DNA from: Gammaproteobacteria bacterium HGW-Gammaproteobacteria-15
GTDB taxonomy: Bacteria; Pseudomonadota; Gammaproteobacteria; Enterobacterales; Alteromonadaceae
Assembly: GCA_002840125.1 (NCBI GenBank)
Contig: PGZF01000002.1
Span: 62,001 to 126,000 of the forward strand
Reading direction: 5' to 3'
Length of the DNA stretch: 64,000 bases
Shown: in pieces, positions 15,579 through 24,500 of the stretch
Layout of the letters: every line of letters starts with the position of its first letter
Numbering within the stretch: position 1 is the stretch's first letter
Translations under genes and position numbers: made by a program
Notes under the pieces: model-generated
Database searches by the model: none
Told to the model about the DNA's origin: nothing
What the model saw: only the letters and a program-made list of their open reading frames with translations

Positions 15579-16481
15579 ATGGAAAAACAACAGCAGTTAC
15601 CACTAATCAGTGTTTATATGCCCACCTTTAACCGGGTGAGTATGGCTATTCGGGCAATTGAGTCGGTGCTGGCACAGGACTACAGCAACATAGAGTTGCT
15701 GGTGGTAGACGATGCCTCAACCGACGACACCTGGCATGTACTGACTAACAAATACATTAATGATGAACGCATAAGGTTTTTTCGCCAAAGCCGTGGCCAG
15801 GGCGCCTGCGCGGCCCGTAACCGGGCAATAGCTGAAGCGAAGGGCGATTTTGTTACCGGTATTGACGATGACGATGAGTTTTTACCACACCGTTTAAGCA
15901 GCTTGTACAGCGCTTATGACGACAAATACAGCTGTGTTTGCTCCGGCTATATCTGGGATTACGGCACAGTGCAGAAAAAACTGTTTGCCAGCCGCAGGGT
16001 AGTGGCGTTACCAGAGCTGCTGGATTTGCATACTTTATCTAATCAGGCGCTGGTGCGGCGCGAGCGTATGCTTGAACTGGGTGGATTTGATATCGGCCTG
16101 GCAGCCTTTCAGGATTATGATATGTGGGTGCGGGTAGTGCAGGCTTATGGCCCGGCACTGCGTATTGCTGATGCCAGCTACAAAGTTAATGTGGGCCATG
16201 AACTGGGCCGCATTACCAACTCTCCCAAACGGCTGGATGCGCATAAACAGTTTGTTGCCAAGCACCGGGTACATATGAGCGAGCGCAACCTGCAAAACCA
16301 GATGTTTTACCGCCAGAGCATGGAGCAAATTCCGTTAACATTGCTCGGGCTTATCAGCAGCTGCCGTTATGGCCTGGTAAAACTGAAGTGGCGCTACTAC
16401 CTTAAACACAAGCTGGGTGCGCTCAGCCGCTGGCGTATTAAAGTATTCAGTAAAGGCCTGGCCGGACTGTTTAAAAAATAA
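15579..16481 (+). CDS. GT2-family glycosyltransferase
   Basis: A 300-residue inverting glycosyltransferase with GT-A fold. ISVYMPTFNRVSMAIRAIES opens the domain, ELLVVDDASTDDTW is the nucleotide-binding motif, GACAARNRAIAEAKGDFVTG follows, and DDDDEF supplies the metal-binding acidic cluster. The C-terminus is basic and probably membrane-associated. I chose ATG 15579 because GGGATGGAG precedes it and it lies close before the domain start; an upstream start would overlap the previous gene. The final TAA overlaps the next ATG by one base. Sugar specificity unknown. Confidence 0.88.
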   Translation: MEKQQQLPLISVYMPTFNRVSMAIRAIESVLAQDYSNIELLVVDDASTDDTWHVLTNKYINDERIRFFRQSRGQGACAARNRAIAEAKGDFVTGIDDDDEFLPHRLSSLYSAYDDKYSCVCSGYIWDYGTVQKKLFASRRVVALPELLDLHTLSNQALVRRERMLELGGFDIGLAAFQDYDMWVRVVQAYGPALRIADASYKVNVGHELGRITNSPKRLDAHKQFVAKHRVHMSERNLQNQMFYRQSMEQIPLTLLGLISSCRYGLVKLKWRYYLKHKLGALSRWRIKVFSKGLAGLFKK

Positions 16482-17761
16482 TGTCGTTTGCTACGCTAAC
16501 TTCACCGTTGCAGCAGCGCAGCGATAAACTGCTGTGCTGGCTTATCCCGCTGTTTTTGCTGGTAGATTGCCTAAACGGCGCTTTGCTGCAGTTACATGGC
16601 TTCAGCTATGGCTTGTCGGTGTTTTACAAGCTGTTGTTACTACTGTTAATGACCTTAGCTTTACTGGTGCAACAACCCAGGGTTGTGCTGGGCCTGCTGC
16701 TGTTACTGCTGCTAATGTTGTTGGGGCCAGCGTTGCAGTGGCCGGTTTTAGCGCAGCGCTGGTGGCTGGCCGACATCCAACTGGCCATTAAAGCCTTAAG
16801 CCCGCTGCTGGCTTTTACCTATTTAGTGTCTTTGCAGCAACGCTTACCTGCAACCGCGCAATTAGTGTTTAAACACACGCTGATCATCAGTGCTTTGGTG
16901 GTGCTGCTAAATACGGTGGCCGGTTTGGCCGGGTTTGGTTTTACCGCCTATCAGCCGCTTGACGGCGTAGCGCAGTCTTTCTTAGGTATTAAAGGCTTTT
17001 TTTACTCCACCAATGAATTGTCGGCCGTGCTGCTGGTGCTAAGTTGTGCTTTGCTGGTGCTTTGCTGGCCGCAGCATAAGCTGGCGTACTGGGGCATCAG
17101 CGCTACCGCTTTGGTTATCGCGGTACTGCTGCTGACTAAAACCGGTTTATTTGGTGTGTTGCTGCTGGTGCTGCTTATTCCGTTACTGATGCAGCCGCTT
17201 AGTTTTTGGCAACGCCAACGCAAGCTGGTGTACTGGTTGCTGCTGGCAATGGTGCTGATACTGCTGATGGTGTTGTTTAACGGCGAAAGCCTGTTAAAGC
17301 TGCTGGGTATTTATGACAAGCTGACTTTTGTTTACCAGCAGCGCGGCATCAGCGGTATTTTGCTGTCATCACGCGATTACTACGCCGGGCGTATCTGGCA
17401 AACCACTGCCGAGCACTATACCGACTGGCAACGTATGCTGGGTGTGGGCCAGGGCGGGGTAGCGCTATATCTGAAAAAATATTTCGCTGAGCTGGATTGG
17501 TTTGATCTGCTGGTATTTCACGGTATCGCAGGCTTGCTGGTGTTTGTATTAAGCTTTGCCGTGTTTTTCCGCCACAGCTTGCAGTTAGGTACCAGTGGTG
17601 CCGGGCGCAGTCTGTTGCTGTTAAACCTGCTGTTATTGCTGGTATCGTCAGTGGCCGGGCACATTTTAACATCCGGTATGTTGTGGCTGCCGTGGGCATT
17701 GTGTAATGCGTTGCTGGTACACCAGCATCAGGTAAGGAGCAAAGATGAAAGATATTCTTGA
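16481..17761 (+). CDS. Wzy-like O-antigen/exopolysaccharide polymerase
   Basis: A 426-residue integral membrane protein with about eleven hydrophobic segments, very rich in Leu, and one larger periplasmic loop near residues 270-340 (GIYDKLTFVYQQRGISGILL, then SSRDYYAGRIWQTTAEHYTD). This topology and the loop RxxYY...W pattern are typical of Wzy/WaaL-type O-antigen polymerases and ligases. It sits inside a gene set with a WecA-like initiator and a flippase, so polymerase is the better call than ligase. Sequence conservation in the family is low, so the assignment rests on topology and context. It overlaps the following gene by 17 bp. Confidence 0.75.
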   Translation: MSFATLTSPLQQRSDKLLCWLIPLFLLVDCLNGALLQLHGFSYGLSVFYKLLLLLLMTLALLVQQPRVVLGLLLLLLLMLLGPALQWPVLAQRWWLADIQLAIKALSPLLAFTYLVSLQQRLPATAQLVFKHTLIISALVVLLNTVAGLAGFGFTAYQPLDGVAQSFLGIKGFFYSTNELSAVLLVLSCALLVLCWPQHKLAYWGISATALVIAVLLLTKTGLFGVLLLVLLIPLLMQPLSFWQRQRKLVYWLLLAMVLILLMVLFNGESLLKLLGIYDKLTFVYQQRGISGILLSSRDYYAGRIWQTTAEHYTDWQRMLGVGQGGVALYLKKYFAELDWFDLLVFHGIAGLLVFVLSFAVFFRHSLQLGTSGAGRSLLLLNLLLLLVSSVAGHILTSGMLWLPWALCNALLVHQHQVRSKDERYS

Positions 17762-18446
17762 ACCCTTTATGTTTCCGCATAACCTTATGCTGTTTGGCCT
17801 GGTACTGGCGTGTATTGTGTATCGTAAAAAAGGCCTGTGGCTGCTGCTGGCGTTTTATTATCTGGCCGGTAACAGCTTTGTGGCAAATCAGGTAAGGCAG
17901 TGGTATGCCGGCCATACCAGCAGCTACAGCATGGCAGCAAACAGCAGTGTGGTGGTGCTGGGCTGTGGTGGCTCACAAACGGCACTGCCGGCCTGCGCTA
18001 AATCGCGCCTGCAGCAACTGGCACAACTGCTGCCGGATGGCGGCAGCGTGATTATGACCACCCAGTACTGCAAACCCTATGTCGATTACCTGCTCAGTGT
18101 GGCAAATAATGTTGCGGTAGACTGCTTTTATGGTGGTGATAATACCTATAAAGAATTTAACAGTTTAGCGGCCAGACAGTTAAAGCCGGATTACATTGTC
18201 ACCAGTGATTTTCATGCCTGGCGGGTAAAACAACTAACACAGCATCATGGTTTTAGCAGCCAGGTTATTGCTACCTCCAGCCAGACGTTTCGCCGGGTAA
18301 ATTGCGGTGTAAATTGCCTGTTTACCGTTAATCTGACTAACTTCGACTTTTACAGCAAGCTAACGGCAGAGTTTGCCAGTTATGCTGTTTTTGTTGTTAC
18401 CCGCAGTTGGACCGATTGGTATCAGCCGGCTGAAGCAGCTGATTAA
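17745..18446 (+). CDS. YdcF/DUF218-family envelope protein
   Basis: A 233-residue protein with two N-terminal helices and then a domain resembling DUF218: SSVVVLGCGGSQTALPACAK, a GGSVIMTTQYCKPYVDYLLS segment, GGDNTYKEFNSLAARQL, and DYIVTSDFHAWRVKQLTQHH, where family members read (V)TSxxHxxRA. The best-known member, ElyC (YcbC), influences lipid-carrier-dependent envelope synthesis in E. coli, which fits a location at the end of a polysaccharide operon. Several Cys residues in the domain could form disulphides if it is periplasmic. Start ATG follows AAGGAGCAAAG. Function inferred only. Confidence 0.7.
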   Translation: MKDILEPFMFPHNLMLFGLVLACIVYRKKGLWLLLAFYYLAGNSFVANQVRQWYAGHTSSYSMAANSSVVVLGCGGSQTALPACAKSRLQQLAQLLPDGGSVIMTTQYCKPYVDYLLSVANNVAVDCFYGGDNTYKEFNSLAARQLKPDYIVTSDFHAWRVKQLTQHHGFSSQVIATSSQTFRRVNCGVNCLFTVNLTNFDFYSKLTAEFASYAVFVVTRSWTDWYQPAEAAD

Positions 18447-19570
18447 TTCAGCTTGGCAGTGTCCGGTTTTTTAGCGGCTACTGATATTGCCATGGCGGAG
18501 CCCAGCCATTTTTCGATGTTGCCGTCGCTGCCATACTCTGCCACTGCTTTGGTTAAATGCCAGATATAGTTGCCATCATGGCGGCGTATGCGAAATTCAA
18601 TGCTGTATGGATCGCCACTTTGTACACAGTGCAACCAGTGTGCTGACACATGCTGCCGGTCGTCAGGGTGCACCATGTCCAGCCAGTTTGCTATTAGCTG
18701 TTCAGCTGTTAAACCGGTGTAGTTCAGCAGCATCTGGTTAACAAAACTTATTGCCCCATTGTTATCTGCAGTCCAGACAAAAATAGGCATACTGTCTGCC
18801 CAATGTTTAAAGCGTTGCTGCTCTTGCGCCAGCCGCATTTTTACCTGATGCGCCGAATTAATCTCTTGCACTATACCTTGCATGGTGGTTTCAGGGTTTA
18901 CTGAGGCATAACCGACAATTCTTACCCAGTGCTCTGTTTTACCGTCTAACAGGCAGGGGCATTCAATATCAAACGGCTGTTGTTGCTCCAGGTAGTCGCT
19001 CATTAATTGTTGTATTACCGCCTGATACGGCCCCTGAAATAAACTACTAAACTGGCTTAAGGTAAAACGGGTTCTGCTGGCGTTGGGTAACAGGGCTTTT
19101 GCCTCTGCCGACAACCGGACCATGCTGGTATGCGTATCAAGGGTCCAGCGCGCGAATTTGGTGAGTTTATTCGCCAGCTGCAGCTGCTGTTTTTGCATTT
19201 CTATATCGGCGCGCTGTCTGTTTTGCTGCAGGTGCAGGTAAATAACGGCGCGCATTTGCAGGTATATCAACAGCAGGCAAACGCAGGCACCGGCGCGGTT
19301 AGCCAGCACAAAAATAAACGAAAAACCCTGCGGCGCGGCAGGGGATGTGAATACCCCGAGCCAGATAAGTACGACAGCGGCAATAAATATGGTATGCAGC
19401 AGGCGTAATTTGTCGGTAAGGCTGGCCAGCAGCAATAGTGGTGCATATAAAACGCCGTGGGCAAAACCAAGCTGAGTTTGGCTGTCGGCGGCAAAAATAA
19501 GTAATAACAGTAAATAAATCAGGTAAGCTGCATTGTCGTTTTCACGCAGTTGCTGGATCCAGTGACTCAT
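18443..19570 (-). CDS. Membrane PAS-domain protein without an output domain
   Basis: A 375-residue protein. The first about 125 residues hold four or five short hydrophobic segments (for example AYLIYLLLLLIFAADSQTQL), like an integral membrane sensor. A helical linker and a first, divergent PAS-like region follow, then a clear PAS fold ending in a PAC motif (FRIRRHDGNYIWHLTKAVAE, then EKWLGSAMAIS). The protein stops about 10 residues after the PAC motif. No kinase, GGDEF or receiver domain follows, and the stop overlaps the convergent YdcF-like gene by 4 bp. It may signal by protein contact with the phosphorelay encoded divergently. ATG follows GGGAGCAAGCA. Confidence 0.8.
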   Translation of the reverse strand: MSHWIQQLRENDNAAYLIYLLLLLIFAADSQTQLGFAHGVLYAPLLLLASLTDKLRLLHTIFIAAVVLIWLGVFTSPAAPQGFSFIFVLANRAGACVCLLLIYLQMRAVIYLHLQQNRQRADIEMQKQQLQLANKLTKFARWTLDTHTSMVRLSAEAKALLPNASRTRFTLSQFSSLFQGPYQAVIQQLMSDYLEQQQPFDIECPCLLDGKTEHWVRIVGYASVNPETTMQGIVQEINSAHQVKMRLAQEQQRFKHWADSMPIFVWTADNNGAISFVNQMLLNYTGLTAEQLIANWLDMVHPDDRQHVSAHWLHCVQSGDPYSIEFRIRRHDGNYIWHLTKAVAEYGSDGNIEKWLGSAMAISVAAKKPDTAKLN

Positions 19571-19795
19571 TGCTTGCTCCCTGCCAATATACGTGCGCTA
19601 ATTATGGTGCAGAAGTTATTGGGTTAAAAATTATTTGTATGTAAATGCTGCTCTCTTGTAATGTTGAATATTTTGGGTTACCACTTACAGCAGAAATTTG
19701 GCTGTTACCGGCCTATACTGAACTCATCAAGTTAATGATTCTAGTCTAACTTTTATTAGCACAAATAACTTGTGCCAGAGGGTATGCAGGAACTT

Positions 19796-20761
19796 ATGTT
19801 ACTGAAAAATTTTAACGTACTGGTGGTGGACGACGTAGTGCTTATGTGCGACTTCCTCTATGGCGTAGCCAAGAAAGTGCCGGGCTGCTATGCCTTTAAA
19901 GCACTGGATGGTAAAACTGCGGCCGAAACCCTGGAAAATGAAGCCATTGACTTGTTAATTACTGATATTGAAATGAAAGGCCCCACCGGGCTGGAGTTAA
20001 TATATCGGGTGAGATCGGGTAGCTTTGCCAGTACTGCGCATGATATTCCGATCATTATATTTTCAGGCAATGCTTATCTGGAGTTAATCCAGCAAAGTAT
20101 CAGCTATGATGTTAATGATTTTCTGGCCAAGCCTATTACCGCCGATCAGTTGATACGCAAAATCCAGCATCATCTGCAAACAGAAAAACAGATTAAGAGT
20201 GCTGCGCATTACCTGGCGTTAAACAGTGATTTTTCTGCTAAAACCAGCGTGCCGGAAGAAAACCGTAAAGTCAGTGTGGCAATAGTACGGGAGTTAAACC
20301 CTAAGCCTGAAGCTGAGGCAGCGGATATCAACACTTCAGGTAAGAAAGCAGATGAGAAGGATTTTCTATTCTGGCCTGAGCAGGCCACCACTGGCTATTT
20401 CCAGATTGACCGGCGCTTACGTAACTTTGCTTTTCATATCAGCTGTTTTCACAATGTATTTGTTGGCAACTGCAAGCCGGTGGCAATTGAGAGTGAACGT
20501 AAAAGGGCCTGTGAAGCCTGTGATTACCTGTTTCATATTACGAAAAACATTAAACATAAAGAGCGCCGCCATCAGTTTTGGCTGTTGTTTGATCAACGGC
20601 TGGAAAAATTAAAACCCTTAGCGGCAGAGCTAAACAGCGTCAACATTAAGCACCATAGCCAAATACTGGTGTTATTGAAACGGCTGTCTTACTGGTGGAT
20701 GCAAACCTGTAACCGGCCGATTATTCAGAAAAACGATGACAACGGAGCTGATCATGGCTAA
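19796..20761 (+). CDS. Response regulator with Cys/His-rich C-terminal region
   Basis: A 321-residue protein. Residues 1-125 are a receiver domain: VLVVDDVVLMCDF, phosphoacceptor Asp57 in LLITDIEMKGPTGLELI, and DFLAKPITADQL with the conserved Lys. A Glu/Lys-rich linker leads to a roughly 110-residue region I cannot name. It contains FHISCFHNVFVGNC and RACEACDYLFH and looks helical; the Cys/His spacing vaguely recalls metal-binding CZB domains. ATG 19796 is chosen because AGGA lies four bases upstream; ATG 19784 and GTG 19772 are alternatives with poor spacing. It overlaps the HPt gene and opens a five-gene signalling operon. Confidence 0.82.
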   Translation: MLLKNFNVLVVDDVVLMCDFLYGVAKKVPGCYAFKALDGKTAAETLENEAIDLLITDIEMKGPTGLELIYRVRSGSFASTAHDIPIIIFSGNAYLELIQQSISYDVNDFLAKPITADQLIRKIQHHLQTEKQIKSAAHYLALNSDFSAKTSVPEENRKVSVAIVRELNPKPEAEAADINTSGKKADEKDFLFWPEQATTGYFQIDRRLRNFAFHISCFHNVFVGNCKPVAIESERKRACEACDYLFHITKNIKHKERRHQFWLLFDQRLEKLKPLAAELNSVNIKHHSQILVLLKRLSYWWMQTCNRPIIQKNDDNGADHG

Positions 20762-21146
20762 GCCAGCCACATTGCCGGTACTGGATCTTAACGTGCTGAT
20801 TGCCATGTATGGTGATGACAGTGCAGAAACGATAACATTGGCCTTATCCGGTTTTCGCCGGGAAGCGACGCATTATGTACAACAGTTGCAGAGGGGCGGG
20901 CAGCATGATGTGCTAACAGATAATGCGCTGGCAGATACGGCACGCCTGTGTCACAGCCTGAAAAGCATGTGTGGTTTGGTGGGAGCAGCTAAACTGATGC
21001 AATTGTGTATGACACTTGAGCAAGCCGCCCGGCAACAAGACCTTATAATTCTGCAGAGCGAACTGCTAAATTTGGCCGAAGTATGGCCAGAACTGTTATC
21101 CCAGCTTAACCTTACCTTACTGCAACACGGCTATGCTGATGAGTAA
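20754..21146 (+). CDS. HPt phosphotransfer protein
   Basis: A 130-residue protein with the HPt helical-bundle signature. The phosphoacceptor is His67 in ARLCHSLKSMCGLVGAAKLM, the HxLKxxxxxxGxxxL pattern. Such proteins carry phosphoryl groups between receiver domains. ATG 20754 is preceded by GGAG at good spacing; ATG 20736 is possible. Its start overlaps the previous receiver gene, and its end overlaps the next receiver gene, so expression is likely coupled. It gives the operon a means to relay phosphate among three receiver domains. Confidence 0.88.
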   Translation: MAKPATLPVLDLNVLIAMYGDDSAETITLALSGFRREATHYVQQLQRGGQHDVLTDNALADTARLCHSLKSMCGLVGAAKLMQLCMTLEQAARQQDLIILQSELLNLAEVWPELLSQLNLTLLQHGYADE

Positions 21147-21513
21147 TATCCTGTTTATTGATGACGACGCATTTATCCTTAATGCCTACCAGCGTATGTT
21201 GCGCGGTTCTGTTTATCAGGCTTTCTATTTACAACAGCCAGCTCAGTTGTGGCAGCAGGCTTACTTAACTTCACTAACCATAGTACTGGCTGATCAGCAA
21301 ATGCCGGGTATAACCGGCACTGAGTTGTTGCTACAGTTACAACTGGAATACCCGGAAATTAAGCGCGTATTGATCAGCGGCGATCTTACTTTAGCAATAA
21401 AACAACGGGCACCAGAGCTGACACTGGATGCCGCTTTGCCAAAACCCTGTAGCAAAGCGGCATTACTGGACTGTTTACAACGCCTTAGCGGAGGGCTTAC
21501 AGCAACTACATGA
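21133..21513 (+). CDS. Stand-alone receiver-domain protein
   Basis: A 126-residue protein that is essentially one receiver domain: NILFIDDDAFILNAYQRML, phosphoacceptor Asp54 in VLADQQMPGITGTELL, Ser in VLISGD, and Lys in ALPKPCSKAAL. The DQQMPGITGTE phrase closely resembles the receiver at the C-terminus of the next protein (DQRMPGISGTE), suggesting they share a partner. ATG 21133 or 21139 may be used. Without an effector domain it may act as a phosphate sink or connector in the relay. It overlaps both neighbours. Confidence 0.88.
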   Translation: MLMSNILFIDDDAFILNAYQRMLRGSVYQAFYLQQPAQLWQQAYLTSLTIVLADQQMPGITGTELLLQLQLEYPEIKRVLISGDLTLAIKQRAPELTLDAALPKPCSKAALLDCLQRLSGGLTATT

Positions 21514-24500
21514 CAAACAGTCAGCTTCGCGTTAGTAACGTTATATGGCTTAGTGTATTTTACAGCAGCAGCCTGGTACTAGTGTTTGCTGCCCTACTGG
21601 TATTGTGTGGTACGCTGCTGCATAGCGATGCCAGGGTATACCGCTTTGTTCTACTACCCGACACAGCTTTAGCACTGGTCGGCGCAGTGCTGTTGCTGTG
21701 GGCCGTGATCAGTAAAAAGCCTGCTTTGGTATTAGCAGCAATGTTGGTTGTGGCTTTGGTCGCCAGCGCTGGCTTACTGTGGTATCAAACTGATGTGGGT
21801 GCTGCAGCATTAAGCTGGCAAAGTGACGAAGCCCGGTTGCCACCACTGCAAAGCACAGTGCTGTTGGTGTTTTGTTTTGTCTGGTCAGGTTGGTTTTTGC
21901 GGCAAACATCGAGCTGGTGTCGTGTTTTCAAAGGCTTACGGCTGCTATTTAATCTGTTTTTAGCTGGTTTAAGTTTCAGCATATTACTGGCCCAACATGG
22001 TTTTCTCTTCGGTACCCCACTTAGCTTTGATATCTTGCCTGGCTCTGAAGATATAATGAGTTTAAGTGCTGCTGCCTCTGTCCATACCGCTTTATGTTTA
22101 CTGTTGCTGGCTGCAGCCAGTTTCACTGCGCCATATGTCAAAACCCGGCCATCGGCACAGCAGTTACGCAGCAGCGGCTGGTTATTGGTGTGTTTTATTG
22201 CCCTGGCATCCGCTTTACTGTGGTTTAATTTTGCCCATCAGTTACAACAAAAAGCAGAGCAGGTTTCGATACAAATCGCAGAGAAATTACAGCTTAATGT
22301 CAATCAGATGATAGTGGAGCAGCGGGGGTTAATGTACCGTTTAGCTGAAAGAATAAATGCGGCCGAGCATGAACTTAGCAAATCTTATTTCAGCGCTGAA
22401 GTTCACAGTTATCTGCGTGACTATCCCTATATTGATTATCTTGCAGTGCAGGCACTCGACGGCTCCTTACTGTATGCCAATGCGCAGCAAAACACCGAGT
22501 TAGCCTGGTTTAACCGTTACCTGCAGCAACAGCCAGATTTACAGCCGCAGCAGTTTGCCGATCTGTCGCAGCCTTCTTTGGGGCTGCACTATGATACCGT
22601 CATAGATCATGCGTTTATCCTTGTTGCATTGGCGCCAGTTAACCGCGCTGGTGTGGCTCAGGTGGTTGCCAGTGTTGATTTTGCCAAGGCGCTGCGCCAG
22701 GCATTGCCTGAGTTCATGACAGAGGGCTACTTTGTGCAATTGCAGCAAACTGCGCAAAACCCGGTTTACAATTCGGTTGCTACAGCGCCTGATGTAACCA
22801 AAGTTGGCCAGTTTGAAATTGATCTGATGCCCGGGTTTTCGTGGCAACTCCGGGTGTATACCAACCTTAATGCTGATGCCAAAACCATGCTGTTAACGGC
22901 AGAAGTAGTGTTGCTGGCAGGGTGGTTAACTACGTTGCTGGTGATGTTAAGCCAGAAATACTACCAACAAAGCCAGCGCCACCGTATGCGCTTGCTGGCT
23001 GGCAACGATAAACTGCAGCACAGCCTGAACAGGCAGCAACAGTTGCAACTGCAGCAGCAACAAATTATGGAAAACTCCGCCGATGTGATTTGTATTGTGG
23101 ACGATGGCGGCCGTTATATTGAGCTGAGCGAATCCTGTGAAACCGTGTTTGGTTACCCACGCCAGGAGTTGCTGCAGCGGCGTTATATAGATTTTGTCCA
23201 TCCGGATGATAAAACGCGCACTGAAACCGAAGCCGCGCGCATGCAACCTGGCGGGCAAAGCAGTAACTTTCGTAACCGGCATTTGCGCAAAGACGGCTCT
23301 ACGGTACATTTAATGTGGTCATCCCGCTATGTAGCGGCGGCAAAAACGCTGTACGCTATAGCCAGAGACATCAGCGAACTGGTTAAGGTTGAACAATACC
23401 AGCAGGTGCAGCAAGACATACTGAAGATGATCTCAACCGAGCAGGCGCTGCCGCAGATTTTACAGCGTATTTGCCTGATGGCCGAACAGCAAAGCGGTGT
23501 GGTGCGGGCAGCTGTGATGTTAAAACAGGGCGAACAGCTGCAACTGGCCGCAGCTCCCTCTTTGCATGCCAGCTTTACTGCTGCGCTTAATACCTTACCT
23601 GTGGCGGATAATGCCGGTAGTTGCGGCGCGGCAGCCTATCAGAAGAGCCTGGTTATGGTGGCGTCGATTGCCGGCGATAAAAACTGCCGTGTTTATGCTG
23701 AGGCAGCCCAGGCGCAAGGGGTACTGGCTTGCTGGTCAATGCCGATGGTATCGGCGCAGGATGAGGTCGCCGGTACTTTTGCGCTGTATTGCAGCGAAGC
23801 AAGAGTGGCACATAAAGACGAGTTGGAGCTGATGATTAGCTGTAGCCGTTTTGCCGCCCTGGCAATAGAGCGTGCGGTGCATACCCGCCTGTTGCAGCAA
23901 AGTGAACAGCGTTTTCGTTCGCTGTACGAGTTGAACCCCGATCCGGTGTACATCATTAACCCCGAAGGCTACTTTGTCGATATGAACCAGGCGGGCTGTA
24001 AGCTGCTGCAATACAGCCGCGCTGAGGTAACAAGGATGCATTATGACCGGGTAATGCTGCCTGAGCATTTACCGCTGGTACACCGTTATTTTGCCAGTGT
24101 TCTTTCAGGCAATGGCGAACGCTTTGAGGCCAGCATTGTTACCCGCAGTGGCCGGCAGTTGGAGCTGGATATATCCATTGTACCCAGCTGGCAGGACGGC
24201 AAGATTATTGGTGTTATTGGCGTATCGAAAAATATTTCCGAACGAGTGCTGGCACAGAATCAGCTGCGGCTGTTTAAACGGGCGGTAGACGCAACTTCCA
24301 ACGGGGTAATTATCGCCGATATTCTGCAGCCAGATATGCCAATCATTTATGTTAACAGTGCTTTTGAGAAGCTTACCGGTTATAGCTCAGCTGAGGTTAT
24401 TGGCCGTAACTGCCGCTTTTTGCAGGGTAAAGAGCGTGATCTGCTGGCAACGAAGCAAATACGTGATGCCATTGCCAAACGTCAGGAATACTCGGTGGTG

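Noticed and set aside
9977..18446. Possible exosortase (PEP-CTERM) polysaccharide locus
   Set aside because: No exosortase, PrsT, chain-length or export protein is present in the cluster, so it is not the sorting partner of the PEP-CTERM gene.
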